In this document: in pieces, positions 12,900-25,289 of the stretch
Layout of the letters: each line of letters starts with the position of its first letter
Numbering within the stretch: the stretch's first letter is position 1
NCBI GenBank assembly: GCA_949361645.1
Contig: OX442418.1
Span: 6,780,372-6,844,371 of the forward strand
Direction: 5' to 3'
DNA length: 64,000 bases
Source: Spongilla lacustris
Lineage: Eukaryota > Porifera > Demospongiae > Spongillida > Spongillidae
Made by a program: the position numbers and the translations under genes
Notes under the pieces: model-generated
Databases searched by the model: none
Told to the model about the DNA's origin: nothing
What the model saw: the letters and a program-made list of their open reading frames with translations, nothing else

Positions 12900-13794
12900 A
12901 TGAAACTCACAAGATTTCAATAAAAGCACACCCTTATTTAGACAGGGATTTTCCAAGCACATACTTCAAATCCTTTTGTGTGCAAACACATTGCTGGATG
13001 GTATGAAATTATGCACAATGTCCAGGGAACTTAGCTAAATGGCTCACAACATTCATCTCTTCAAACAGTAATGTTTTCAATACTCTACAGTTCCTACAGA
13101 TGAGTTCCTACAGGTGTAATTTATTATTTTCTAGACGATGAAGCTTTTCTATAGACAAATAATATCTGAGTCTTAAAGCAGGGAGTACTCCTACATTGAC
13201 TTGGTGACACATAGCTAAAAGGCTCAAACACTTATATCCAACCATCTAAAACCTAGAAGGAGGCTTGCAACATCACAACAGCAAACACAACATGGTGCTG
13301 TAATACTACTCTGAAATCCAATTGCAGCATCAGAATTAAACCTACTTGCAGCATTAGTCGATACCAAGGCAATTCTTCAAATCACAACTACAGGCATTTC
13401 CTAACAAGAGAGCCTACCCATGTGTTATGCATTGAAATTAAAGCACACCCTATCTTTAAATGGCACTAGTACTCTTTCCATGAAATCATCTTGACACATG
13501 AGCTGATACTCTAAAACGAAAGCATCGGCCCCTAACATAAAAACACGACTCACTTAAATACTACAGTCTGTCCCTACATGATTAATCTTTCCCCAATCCT
13601 AACTGGTAGGTTGCAATATTAGGCTGTCAAGCATAAAGTAACAGATATCCATAAGCAAAGGTTAAAAACATTATGATACGGAAATAGCTACAACTTGATG
13701 CAAGCACACAGGTTTGTTATTTAAAACGAGGTATCTAGCTTAGAGACTCAAAATTTTATGCATTGAAATTAAAGCACATGCACCCTATCTTTAA

Positions 13795-14817
13795 TGTACG
13801 AACGGACAGCGTTTGGTTCCCGCGTGGTTCCCGCAAACAGTATTGCTAAAATGCATGCACGATTTCTGCCGCTTTTAATGCGAATGTATAACTTGTATAG
13901 TGACGATCCTGACCCAACGTTTATTTTATTCTATATTTTTATTCGCGGGAACCGAGCGGGAACCAATTTTCCACACAAGGTTCCCGCCCGGGAACCACCA
14001 ATACATGTGAGAAAGGCGTGGTAGTACAAGTTATTGAAAATAATTGATCGTAAAATGGCGCCTAGACTATAAGTTGGAAATCGTGTTTAATCAAAAGCCA
14101 CCTCTATTTTCGGGTGCCGACGAGCAGGGGATATATTCGGACCTTGGGCCTCAACGCTTGAGGCCGACGGGACCTTTTAAAAGTACCCCTTTGTCATTTC
14201 TTGGCTACACATAATTGCGAAGTACAACGTGCATGCATGCAGGCATAAAACTAAAGTAGATCATTCAAATACACATGCATACGCACAATGACACATCGGG
14301 GCAACCTCCCCTCCTCTCTTATTGTGCGCTAATTTATAAATACGGTACTTGCAAAACAACCCGTTAGATGAATTCATCGTGCAATGATTTTGCTCTATAT
14401 GCGCGGGAACCTCATGTACTTATTATTTATGTATTTCCAGCCCTATTGGATAATTTTATAGTCTAGTTATTTATGGGGAACACTGAACCATCACTTGTTT
14501 AACTTATGGAGTGATTAAAACAAACACCGCATCTTCCACTATTACACAGTAGCCATTAAAATGGGACCATGGCGCGGGAACCTTCCGTACAAACGGGAAG
14601 TTACGCGTGCGAGGTGGATCCAGAAACCATTGTATATCTCAGCGTCTAGCCAACGTACTGCGTTTAGTGTTATGGGGAAGAAACAGCATTGGTAGGTGTA
14701 TACACTAATATCACTCAAAGAGTCATAACTTTGCCAATAATAATAAAGTACTGCACGAAAAGTGGTTCCCGGGCGGGAACCTAGGTTCCCGCAAGGTTCC
14801 CGCTGCGCGTTCGTACA
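13795..14817. mobile_element. 1,023 bp TTAA-duplicating element nested in the giant foldback
   Basis: It starts TGTACGAACGGACAGCG and ends with CGCTGCGCGTTCGTACA, flanked on both sides by TTAA (13791-13794 and 14818-14821). The paired position in the left arm (about 5836-5845, ATTTAAAGATAGGG) is an empty site with a single TTAA, which proves both insertion and duplication. TTAA duplication is typical of piggyBac and Kolobok-type elements. Near both ends it is loaded with GGTTCCCGC and its complement GCGGGAACC, likely binding motifs. No coding frame is credible. Confidence 0.85.
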
Positions 14818-16190
14818 TTAAATGGCACACTTTCCATGATATCATCCATACACGAGCTTCAAAAAATGGAGCATTGAAAGTAAAGCACAGCTTCTCTTTA
14901 AACAAATCATCTAAACCTTGCTGGAGGTTTGCAACATTTGTCAGTGCTTTAAAATAAATTCACCCTAAGTAACAGAATTTGTGCACACTATCATCTAAAA
15001 CCAGCAATAATTAAGGGTAGCTCACATCATGATTGCAAAGCACACAGGTCTTTCTTTAAAACTGGAACTTTCCCCATACCTATTCCGTTATTTTTTACTG
15101 AAGGAATAACACACAACGTTACAATTTAAATGAAAGCACACCCTTAGATGGAGGCTTGAATGCTCACTGACCCTTCACATATGGATGGTACGAGGCTTCC
15201 ATAAATGGCACTCACATGACACAAAAGTATTCTTTAAGCCGTAGACACAGCGATATACATGTAGCCTAGCTATGAGACAAAATCAGGTCTGCGCACAAGT
15301 TACTGCGTGCTGCTTGAGATGCTGGTATAGGCTATTAGCTCTGAGAGAGCTGGAAGGTATGTGATCAATTCTTACATTTCATTTTTGCGTGTCTACTAAC
15401 CCGCGTGTGTGCGTCTCAGATTCACTAACTCACAGAATGGCACCGCATATCAATCCATACGTACCACACCGTTCATTGCCTCTCTGTGCGATTGTGCTAA
15501 TTGAGGCGCACCACATTCGATGCTTGTAAACATGGATAATTAGCTTAGAGGAAGGCTGGACTCGCAACACCCACGTAGGAGGTGGGGCATATGCATACGG
15601 AGTTGCATCCGCCTTCGAATTGTATCACGTGATGTGACACCCACTAGAAGGTGGGTGAGTGCTTAAAGATCCGCCTCCGTATTATCACGTGACTATAACA
15701 GCGATTTAATCACGAGATTAAGTCTTAGGAGGAGGTCGTGTGCGCATGCGTATGCGAAGAAAAAAAGGCAGTGGATCGTAGTTTCAGTTTAGTAGGTGGA
15801 AAAAATCCAATATTTTGATCGAAGCTTCATAACCGATACCTGAACACAGACGAACTTTTAAATTAGTTAATTTGTTGTGCTTATAAAATTAATTAGCATA
15901 ATAAATAATGTATTAATTAAATTAATGGAAAAAAATTTGAGGAAACCTACCAACTCTGTTTCAAAATACCAGATTTTTTGCTCCATCCTATCAAAAGTTA
16001 TTCACAATCAAAAGCGTTGCGTTCATTCGTGGACACCCTGTATACATGACCCCCAAAACGCGAAGGTCGAGCTGATAGAACGGCTGATGTGGAGTAGCTA
16101 CCACATAATAGGTGTCACTACGAGAGTCGAGAGTACCCCGCTCGTTTAGCGGTTAATAAGATGCAAGGGCGATTCCGTCCCTATATATAT

Positions 16191-17014
16191 ATATGGGACA
16201 GTATCCGCGAAAATTTCGTACGTTTTATATCATTATAAGATAATAGTGTTATAACGTTTGAATCGCTATATCTTCCGAACGGTAAACATTATTGACATCC
16301 TATTTTCAACACTTTATACTACACCATTTCTCTATGACAAAATACATTTTGGAGTCTTGCACTTGCTCCTTGTCAGCATTGCAACGTTCGATACCCCACC
16401 GGGTTCAAACCCGCCATAACTTTCGATAGGAGCAATCAAATCGCTTCAAATTCGGTTTGTAGGTAGAGAGGTCCTATACCTATCGATTTGTTCTGTTCGT
16501 TAATTTTTATATCATCCGTTATGGAGATACAGTTGAACACACTACGTGCATTTTTTCCCGCTTGATTCGCGCCAATGATTTGGGCAAATCGCTTCTCGCT
16601 CAATGTATGGGGAGGCGGTGGTTATATCATTGGCGCGAATCAAGCGGGAAAACGCACACGTAGTTTGCTCAACTGTATCTCTGTAACGGATGGCATAAAA
16701 ATTAACGAACAAAACAAGTAGATAGGTATAGGACCTCTCTACCTACAAACCGAATTTGAAGCGATTTGATTGCTCCTATCGAAAGTTATGGTGGCTTTGA
16801 ACCCGGTGGGGTATCGAACGTTGCAATGCTGGTACGGAGCAACTGCAAGACTCCAAAATGTATTTTGTCATAGAGAAATGGTGTAGTATGAAGTGCTGAA
16901 AATAGAATGTCAATAACGCTTAACGTTCGGAAGATATAGTGATTCAAACGTTATTACACTATTGTTTTATAATGTTATAAAACGTACGAAAGTTTCGCGG
17001 ATACTGTCCCATAT
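16191..17014. mobile_element. ~820 bp whole-length palindromic element, copy 1
   Basis: ATATGGGACAGTATCCGCGA at the left is matched by its complement at the right, and the two halves remain complementary almost to the centre, a GTATGGGGAGGCGG spacer near 16608. It is flanked by TA runs. It carries no gene; apparent frames are products of the symmetry. Confidence 0.85.
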
Positions 17015-17028
17015 AATTATAATATTAT

Positions 17029-17856
17029 ATATGGGACAGTTTCCACGAAAATGGCCCTTCGTTTATAATTATAAAGTCTTATAAACCTGCTTTGCATTTG
17101 ATTCGTAATAACTTCCGAACGATTAAGGGTATCAACTTCCTATTTTCAACCCTTCATACCACACCATTTCTCTACGGTAGAATACATTTTGGGGTCTTGC
17201 ACTTGCTCCGAGCCAGAATTGCAACGTCCGATACCCCACCGGGTTCAAACTCAACATAACTTTTTGTAGGAGTTATGAAATCGCTTCAAATTTGGTTTGT
17301 AGGTGGAGAGGTCCTATACCTATCGATTTGTTCTGTTCGTTAATTTTTATGCCATCCGTTACCGAGATACAGTTGAACAAACTACGTGCACGTTTTCCCG
17401 CTTGATTCGCGCCAATGTTATAATCCCCGCCTCCCCATACATTGAGCGGAACGCAATTTGCCCAAATCATTGGCGCGAATCGAGCGCGAAAATGGGCACG
17501 TAGTTTGTTCAACTGTATCTCCGTAATGGATAGCATAAAAATCAACGAACAGAACAAATCGATAGGTATAGGACCTCTACACCTACAAACCAAATTTGAA
17601 GAGATTTCACAACTCCTACAGAAAGTTATGTTGGGTTTGAACCCGGTGGGGTATCGGACGTTGCAATTCTGGCACGGAGCAAGTGCAAGACCCCAAAATG
17701 CTTTTTACCGTAGAGAAATGGTGTGGTATGAAGTGTTGAAAATAGGAAGTTGATAGCCTTAATCGTTCGGAAGTTATTACGATTCAAATGCAAAGCAATT
17801 TTATAAGACTTTATAATTATAAACGAAGGGCCATTTTCGTGGAAACTGTCCCATAT
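17029..17856. mobile_element. ~820 bp palindromic element, copy 2, adjacent to copy 1
   Basis: It begins ATATGGGACAGTTTCCACGA and ends with the complement. The core matches copy 1, but the outer ~60 bp differ (ATGGCCCTTCG instead of TTTCGTACG) and do so identically in both arms. Only about 14 bp of AT-rich DNA separate it from copy 1. Confidence 0.85.
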
Positions 17857-18546
17857 ATATATAATTATATATATCTGCATTTGCATCGCTCTGACGTTTA
17901 CCACCACGACTGGCTTGTTTTTGATAACATACTAGAAGCTCACGTGGAGGTGTATTAATTTAGGACATTGCCTTCCACTAGAATTCACATATGCATGGGC
18001 GGCGGATATTCCCAGCTGGACTTTCCACTGTGTCCTGTTATGTATATGTATATCGTCGATCAATGGCTAGCCAAGGTCGCTCGTGCTCACTTCCATAGCA
18101 GTCTCGTTTCCAGACCCTATATACGCAGCTGCTCTGCTACGTATACGAGGTGAAGTCTGTCCTGTAGTATTTCTTTCCAACTCCGCCGGAATGTCGGCCA
18201 AGGTATACGACAAGGATGAACAGCCGTAAACGTACTCGGAGAGTGGTTATAACTTATAAGTAGATCACATACATGCACCTGTCTGTGTAATTTGCCCCTA
18301 CAAATACTAAGCAATGGCACAGAAAAGGATGCCATGATGATGCTCTGATATGTCATCAATGAACAGATCGATGGCATGAAGGCACAGCTAGGTAGAACTA
18401 CATGTATGTATACTATCATGCATGTGAAACGTTTACACAAATCACCACATGCCACCACCCTAATTAAATAGGTGACCACAAAGATGTTGCATCAGCTACA
18501 ATGTACATTCTGTTAATACCAGCCCTTCTTGAACCTTCCACAATTA
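17857..18546. other. non-coding or weakly coding stretch
   Basis: A minus-strand segment at about 18302-18391 sits behind a possible acceptor (CTACCTAG) and could be the last exon of the candidate gene at 18632-18866 (its frame contains A-I-D-L-F-I-D-D-I-S-E-H and then a stop), but the exon phases do not settle it. Confidence 0.25.
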
Positions 18547-18631
18547 TCACACACAAACACAACCAATAGATAACCAAAAAAATACACCATAACTGTTACA
18601 TCGATCACCTACATGTATTACATACATCTGC

Positions 18632-18868
18632 AGAGCCATGTACATATAGCTGGACCACACAAAGCCTTCCATTTGAGTTGGGTGCAGAAGTGCTTTCACC
18701 AGGTGCATGTTGGAAGGGTGGCTGGCACAGTCCATGAGATGCAAAACTTTGAGTCCAGTCCTCCCAGGTCCATACCAGGTGGTCATGTAGGTAAGCCTCC
18801 TCTCCTGGCAGACAACTGGTGACTGTCCTGTGTGTACAACCAAACCCTCAGCCTCAGTTCTAAGGTAA
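18632..18868 (-). CDS. candidate single internal exon, unknown protein
   Basis: On the minus strand an acceptor (CTTTACCTTAG) is followed by about 78 open codons and a good donor (CAGAT|GTATGT). The peptide (T-E-A-E-G-L-V-V-H-T-G-Q near its start, M-D-C-A-S-H-P-S-N in the middle) is varied in composition and looks like real coding sequence, but I recognise no family. Neighbouring exons are uncertain. Confidence 0.3.
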
Positions 18869-19243
18869 AGGTGGACAATTGTAGCCACTTTAAATTGGTC
18901 CTACATCTACATGCATGTAACGCGTATTTCTTTCTCAGTTTTATAGACATCTTCACTTAATTTGATTCATATATCCCAGTGGCTGCATCTGGGATGCGCT
19001 ATCAAATTCCTTATCTCTAGGGAGCTAGCTAGCTAGAAGGGCTTGTATTATCTTTCCCTTAAAACTGTCCCAACCAAAGCTTACTCTTGTTCCACAAGGA
19101 TATCTCCCATCCATGCATGCACCTTCACAAGGCTCTCTCCTCTACCTCCACAAGGCTATCTCACAAGCTGGCTACCTCCCTCCACCCAGAGCATTGCATA
19201 GCAGCAGAAGGTACTGCAATGATTAACAGAGAGATCACATGCT

Positions 19244-19245
<2 letters not shown>

Positions 19246-19280
<35 letters not shown>

Positions 19281-19313
19281 CATGTGTGTGTGAGCGTGTG
19301 AGTGTGTGTGTGT

Positions 19314-19364
<51 letters not shown>
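19246..19364. repeat. GT microsatellite
   Basis: Two GT runs separated by TGAGCATG/TGAGCGTG variants. Confidence 0.95.
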
Positions 19365-19365
<1 letters not shown>

Positions 19366-19616
19366 ATATATATGTATCACATGATACCTATATGGAATCA
19401 CATGTTCATGTGCTTTATGAGGTACTATAGGGAAATCCACACACCTGGGATATGAAGGCAGTTACAGCCAGTTAGTGGTGCATGGACCACGGAAAATGAG
19501 ATGTTGCCATAGAGAGGTTCCATCTGGAGGGTCGTTGTCAGCTCATACAGGAAACCACTCAGTAATCCGTACGCGAGAAGATCGCGCGCTGACTACATCC
19601 GCCACTGGGCGAGGGG

Positions 19617-20098
19617 TATGGGGGGTGATCACTGCCATAATTCGACACGCGCTCGCTTTTCGTATTCTATGGGGGGTGATCACTGCCATAATTCGACACG
19701 CGCTCGCTTTTCGTATTCGGGTCGCGCCGGGTCGCGCCGTCTCGTATTCGGGTCGTGCCGTCTCGTATTCGGGTCGTGCCGTCTCGTATTTGGGTGGTGC
19801 CATTTCGTATTTGGGTGGTGCCATTTCGTATTTGGGTGGTGCCATCTCGTTACAGCTCCGTAACAGTACGTTGGGTAAGAACGTTCTGTTACAGCTCCGT
19901 TACAGACATGATACCCTATAGCCGTTTACTTGTGATTGCATAATACCATTGCCATCGTTCCGTACCAGGGTTTGGATCCAGGGAATTCGTTTTACTTAAT
20001 TGTATATAATCAGCCATGCTTATGAGCGCCGGCTGTACGCTCAGCTTCCTCTCCTCTCCGTGCATTCGACAGTACGTAAGAACGGTACGTTCTGACCA
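19617..20098 (+). repeat. left terminal inverted repeat with 21 bp minisatellite
   Basis: Two 51 bp terminal units (19617-19667, 19668-19718), then about six copies of a 21 bp unit CGTATTCGGGTCGTGCCGTCT that changes to a CGTATTTGGGTGGTGCCATT variant inward (to about 19850), then unique sequence with a GTTACAGCTCCGT pair. The long frames here on both strands are minisatellite artefacts. Confidence 0.8.
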
Positions 20099-21371
20099 TA
20101 GTACATACTGACACATGCGTAGGGTACTGTCGTTAAGCTCATGCACCAATGAGAACCCGAGAGTGACGTGTCCTTTGGACCTCTGCTCACTTTGCATCGA
20201 TCTTCTAATTTAACAATAAGACCGGTACCATGCAGATCATGTATATAACCAGACACACCCCACCTACAATAATACTAGGCCTAGTACTCTCGTGTTCTAG
20301 TATACTTCTCTGTTATACCCGGTGAATGCCTGACGACGACACAGATGTGTTTGTGTGACAGTACATATGTTAGGGGTTTGTGAACACTTAAGTGACTTAA
20401 CATTTTTGTGTGTCATTAAAATTTTTTTAGTTGCATGTATATGCAAGCAACTGCAAAATGAGTTCCATCACAGCAATACGTCTGATGGCATCTAACCATT
20501 TTCCTGGAGCTAGCCAGCAATCCTCTATACAGACGTCTGATGGTAGGTGGGGAGTATGAGGGAGAGAAATTAGCAGAGGGAGTGGTTGAGAGATGTAGGG
20601 AGGGGTCAAGAATGGTAGAGAGGGAGGGAAGGGACCACAAGAGGGAGGGGTCATGAGGGGGAGGGATGAAAACAGGACAATAATAAAATTTGGATTTTTA
20701 ATTTTCATGTATGTACATGACTGGATGTACATGTACCTCTGTTCCAAACTGGAAGGTGGTACTATTAGCTGCCTGGAGTCATCTTGATGAAGTCATCAAC
20801 ACCACAGCTGCCACAGTCATATTAAGTAATGTTCTGGCGCACACTGCTGTACTTGAGGCGCAGGGGGATGGAGAGAGTTCAGCCTGCTAGCATGGAGGGA
20901 GGAGGAACATTTTGACTAGGACGTCACACCCATCCTTACATGTTCATGTGTACACAACTGTGCAGTAACATATGTACATGTAACTGCATGCACAATAACA
21001 TGTGGTGTTAACTGAGTTACACATATTTGTATACAAACACCTTGATTGCATCCTTAGCAGAGCTCTCATTAGATTTATGATGGCACTTGCCTGGTAAAAT
21101 GCAGTGATATATAAATATTATACACACATGCAAAAGTGGCACTTTTGAAATAGAATATCTTTAAAAGTACCATTTCTCTTTCTTGCCTTTCTTAAAAAAT
21201 TCTATAACTTGGAGTTTTGCCAGGTCGTCCAAGTTTCCAATATTGCAATCTGTATTGTTTAGGAAACTTGGTGGACATCAAAATAAATTATTGGGATCCT
21301 ACATGTAATGCCACTTAGTAGAATGTCCAAATGTTTTATATAATTATAATGTAGATATCATTGATTTTCAG
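20099..21371. other. interior of the candidate 17.8 kb element, no firm gene
   Basis: An open plus frame at 20751-20890 (W-K-V-V-L-L-A-A-W-S-H-L-D-E-V) could be an exon but is unrecognised. 21229-21274 is a small hairpin (CCAAGTTTCC...GGAAACTTGG). Confidence 0.25.
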
Positions 21372-22667
21372 CTGGTGGTTTGTTATTCATGGAGGCATTG
21401 ATGGCTATAGTCGTCGAATCATATACCTACATTGCTCCAATAACAATCGAGCAGACACAGTTCTGCAGTTGTTTCTTGCATCTGTAAGAGAATTTGGGCT
21501 ACCAACCGGAATCCATGCAGACAGAGGTGGAGAAAATACAGAAGTTGTTCAACTAATGCTACAACATCCATTACATGGACCAGGTAGCTTTATTACTGGT
21601 CAGTGTCCACAATCAGTGTATTGAGAGGTTATGGAGAGATGAGTTTACACTGTGCACACAATCTGTTCTATACCATGGAAGAGGAGGGGCTGCTAGATTG
21701 TGAAAATGAAGTACATGTCTGTTGTCTCCATTATGTATTTTTAAGTTGTATCGATAATAGCTTACAAGTATTTAAGGAGGCATGGAATCAGCATCTTCTA
21801 AGTTCTGAAGGCAACCTTTCACCATGCCAGTTATGGATCAGTGGGGAATCTAATACAGAAAGCATACCTGAGGTATGGCATTTTTGATATTGGAAAAATT
21901 GTGCATACATTTTAAAATCACTAAAAACAAGATACAAGCACACAACACTATATAAACCAGATAGCTTATAGGTGTCTGATGTTTCACACCTACCTAATAG
22001 TTGTGTGTTTGTTAGCAGAACTCAGCATATGTGCAGTAATCTTATAACTTGCAGGCAATGCCTGTGGTTAAGACTTGACTGAAATACTTCATTTCAACGT
22101 TAGGCTACCCGACTTGCTGTGAAGTCCTTTCTACTGTCCCGCATCAGCATGTAGCATGGCCTTGATTGATGAATGTAGAATTTTATTTGAATGTACACTC
22201 TAAAGTCATATAGTTTCGGCATGCAGCTGCAGAGCTCTGAAGCTGCATGCCAAAACTATATGACTTTACTGTATGGTGTTGCTATCAACACCATACAGGT
22301 AATATATTGTATGCCTAATAGCTGGTTACTAAGACTTGCCCGCATAATAATATGCTTACCCCAGCTATACTGTATACAGATATGACTTGAAGGGAAATAA
22401 ATTTGGTACATATACTTACACACATGATTATGTGAATTATATATTGTTTTGCAGGAGGATTTGAATACTTATGGTATCGACTGGAATGGTCCACTTGCTG
22501 TTTCCAGAAATGATGATGATTATGAAGTCACAGTACCTTATATTCAATCTATAGCTCCTTTACCAGATGGTGACTTGCAGGAAACTGTTCACCCTCTTGA
22601 CCACAGTTGTAACCATCGAATTGACTTGTACATGACAGCTTTGCAATTTGTTAGTAGTAGATTGTAA
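21372..22667 (+). pseudogene. DDE integrase-core protein (rva_4 / IS481-IS3-like eukaryotic family), frameshifted
   Basis: Behind an acceptor TTTTCAG at 21371 the frame codes W-F-V-I-H-G-G-I-D-G-Y-S-R, then H-C-S-N-N-N-R-A-D-T-V and I-H-A-D-R-G-G-E-N, the first two catalytic aspartates (I-D-G-Y, A-D-R-G) of the integrase core common in transposon-derived genes of fish, cnidarians and sponges. N-Q-C-I-E-R-L-W-R-D follows with the probable catalytic Glu, but only after a frameshift near 21600; a second shift near 21650 leads into M-E-E-E-G-L-L-D and C-L-H-Y-V-F-L. A final exon at 22455-22667, behind TTTTGCAG, codes the typical tail (Y-G-I-D-W-N-G-P-L through H-R-I-D-L-Y). The 5' exons are not visible. 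Two frameshifts make it inactive. It lies inside the candidate 17.8 kb element. Confidence 0.75.
22201..22298. other. two consecutive near-perfect hairpins in the integrase intron
   Basis: Hairpin 1: arms of 28 nt (22201-22228 and 22241-22268, one mismatch) around a 12 nt loop. Hairpin 2: CTGTATGGTGTTG pairs with CAACACCATACAG (22269-22298). They could be a tiny foldback element or a small-RNA precursor. Confidence 0.7.
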
Positions 22668-23580
22668 GTGAACGTTGAAATGTGCAATTTGTTACTAGTA
22701 GATTGTGGAGAAAGAAAATGCATGTGCATGAATGAAACCTTTTTTTTTCACCATATTATTTCCTGCATGAAATATTGTCACGTAAAAGTTCATGGTTGTG
22801 GAGATACTATCGTTAAACACTGCCTTTTTTTCTTTCCTTTTTTTTTCATGGGAGGGGGCCTGGGTGTTGTACATGATGTGTATAGGGGCAAAATTACAAT
22901 ACAAACCACTTTACATTGACTGTAAATTCATTTTGGGAATCACTTTTTTCAGTTATGTTCATGCAATTACACAGTAATTTTACAGAGGATTTTAAAATAA
23001 AGTGGATCCATTATTTCTTTTCTGGTGTATATAACCATGCCGTGGAGCAAGCCGTTCTGAAGGCACATGCAGTCAAGGCTAAGATAGCTAGATACTATAC
23101 CATGCAGTTTGGTAACATAAGAGAAATAGAATTCACTACTCTATACGGTATCTCCATCCCTCTCCCCTGCATGAAGCCCCACAGCATGATACTGAGGACG
23201 GTTTATGTGTTGGTTCTTGTGTCACCAACAACGCAGCTTCAACTTGAAAACTGTGATCATTGACAAATAATTCGACAATGATATATCGCGATATAGACGA
23301 TATCGGCAAAGAACCATATCGCGGCAGCACTAGCTACAATACAATTCCCTGGAGTGATCACTCAATATTTCCGAAACAATACCAGAAATTAGATATATGG
23401 ATACAAAACATTTTATTGTGTCTTGGCCTTGTAAAAGAACATATTAACATTAAATGGAGACCCCAAATCTATCTACCTTGTATGAAATAATGGCTTCTTG
23501 TAGAATACAAATACAGTAAGATATCTGAAGCTTCCTCCACTATAGTGCCAGTGGTTGCACTATTGAAAACACTGATGAAT
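22668..23580. other. non-coding stretch
   Basis: Short frames only. 23278-23326 contains TATATCGCGATATAGACGATA followed by CATATCGCGGCAGC, related to the ATATCGCG repeats at 47.4 and 48.0 kb. Confidence 0.35.
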
Positions 23581-23629
23581 GAGGAGGCTAAATATGGGAA
23601 GGAGTAATCAAGGCAATATATGCATGACT

Positions 23630-24190
23630 ACATTTACATTTCAGCGATTGTCGAATGGAATAATTCAAAAACTGAGGTTTCTCTGCATGTGAATGATGAT
23701 TTATTCTTAACTTGTCACTAATTTTTTGGTCTCTTGGTTTGTAAAATTTTTTTTTAGAATCCACAATACATGTAATAGTACACAAAGTTCAATATACATC
23801 ATAATAAATAATTATTACTGAAAACATGATAAAAATGTCACTTTGTTGTCCATGTACAGGAATTGATTGCTGCTCCATCATCAAACCCTAGACCACAATC
23901 GCCAATTTGTTGGTCTCTATAATTAAATGATTCATTTTAGATACTACCCCCAAATAGCACTTTTAATGTCATAGCTATAGATAATTCTCTTGACTGGTAT
24001 ACTCTGAGGTATGAGTCTCATTCATTAATTCAAATTCAAAAAACCTTCATCAGTCCCTTGCAGCATGCATGGAGGTATACTTCTGAGATGCACTTCAGTC
24101 TAGCTACTAGGATGCACTGCACTTCAAGCTGCTAGGATGAACTGTACTTCTAGCTGCTAGCTGATAATGCATGCAGCATAATATTTAATT
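23630..24190. repeat. left arm of a second large inverted repeat
   Basis: It pairs with about 25290-25715. Examples: ACATTTCAGCGATTGTCGAA (23637) against the complement of the 25680-25700 region, and the CTTCAAGCTGCTAG blocks near 24125 against 25325. Similarity is moderate, with many indels and a C/G homopolymer in one arm. Confidence 0.65.
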
Positions 24191-24329
24191 GTATGTGGAA
24201 TAAACACCAAAGTAAAACTTTTGAGATGTGACTAGAATTACAGCGAGCTTATAACCTGCAGGTTTGTATCCCAATGGCGCTGTGTAGATATATGCAGCCT
24301 ACTTGCTATCAAGGCTCAACATATACTTC

Positions 24330-24790
24330 ACTTAGGCCATGCACCAGATTTGCTGTGAGGTCTTTGTTGTCCGACTCCCACATGTATATGATGAATTTGA
24401 CACTGGTCAGTGCGAAAGCAAGGGCCATGATACACTGAAAAACATACAGTCCTATATAAAATATTCAGTGACCGTGTTTCGCATGCAAATGTATGTAATA
24501 TTAACATGCATTATCATTGTTTCAATTAAATTAAATAGATATTTTACATCCCGTGTTACATGCGTATGATTACTTTGCATCGTATAGTGCATAATGTATT
24601 ATCTTATACATGTATACATTGCAGGAGGATTTGAATATGTATATGAAATGGTCCACTTTCTGTTTCCAAACAATAAAATGATGATTATGACTCGGTTCGA
24701 CACAGTACCTTCCATAGCAGACGGTGTACAGCACGACTTACGTTCATCCTCTTAACAACCATAGCATTGCATTTGTCAGCTTTGCAGTGA
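24330..24790 (+). pseudogene. decayed partial duplicate of the integrase 3' exon
   Basis: The segment GCAGGAGGATTTGAATA near 24624, followed by ATGAAATGGTCCACTTTCTG, copies the start of the integrase last exon at 22452, including its acceptor. The upstream bases near 24340 (CCAGATTTGCTGTGAGGTC) copy 22098. Small deletions destroy the frame. It sits between the arms of the 23.6/25.7 kb inverted repeat. Confidence 0.65.
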
Positions 24791-25289
24791 TAAATTTGTT
24801 GACAGATAAGTGAACCGGTGATTAAATATTAATGTCAGCTTTGCAAACTGTTACTAGACAATTGTGCCGGGTGAAAAAACAAGTGAATACATTGTATAAT
24901 TGGGGGTGATTATGAAAAGGCCTCACAATGACACCATTAAGATACAATGGAAATGCACACATAAATTGAACACACAATCTTAGCAATAAGTAAACTACAC
25001 GTCTAGAAACAATGCACATGACAAAGAGAAACGGACAATGGCTCGAGATCATGTTGGCATAATTATAACTGAACAGGATCTATGCATGGACCCAGCTCAA
25101 TTGAGAAGAATCAATTCTACATTTTTATTGTTGATGGATCTTTTTGCATGGAATTGATCCCAACTGATAACATATACAAGTAAGTACAAAACCATTCCGG
25201 CTTTAGAAATTTGGTGTTTTCAAAATAATCCTATATGTAGCTTATGATAAAGTACAACTTGCTAAATATAGGGCTTTATTATTGTTAGA

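Noticed and set aside
16400..17660. GGGTTCAAACCC words resembling a tRNA B box in the palindromic elements
   Set aside because: The word is its own near-complement and part of the palindrome; no A box at the right distance and no cloverleaf can be drawn.
17273..17753. Frames of about 100 codons on both strands, similar to one at 43238-43519
   Set aside because: They lie in the 820 bp palindromes, where the two strands read nearly the same. Conservation follows from the shared repeat; no domain is visible.
19475..19943. Overlapping frames of up to 148 codons
   Set aside because: Readings of the 21 bp minisatellite and the doubled 51 bp unit; the same happens in the inverted copy at 37.1 kb.
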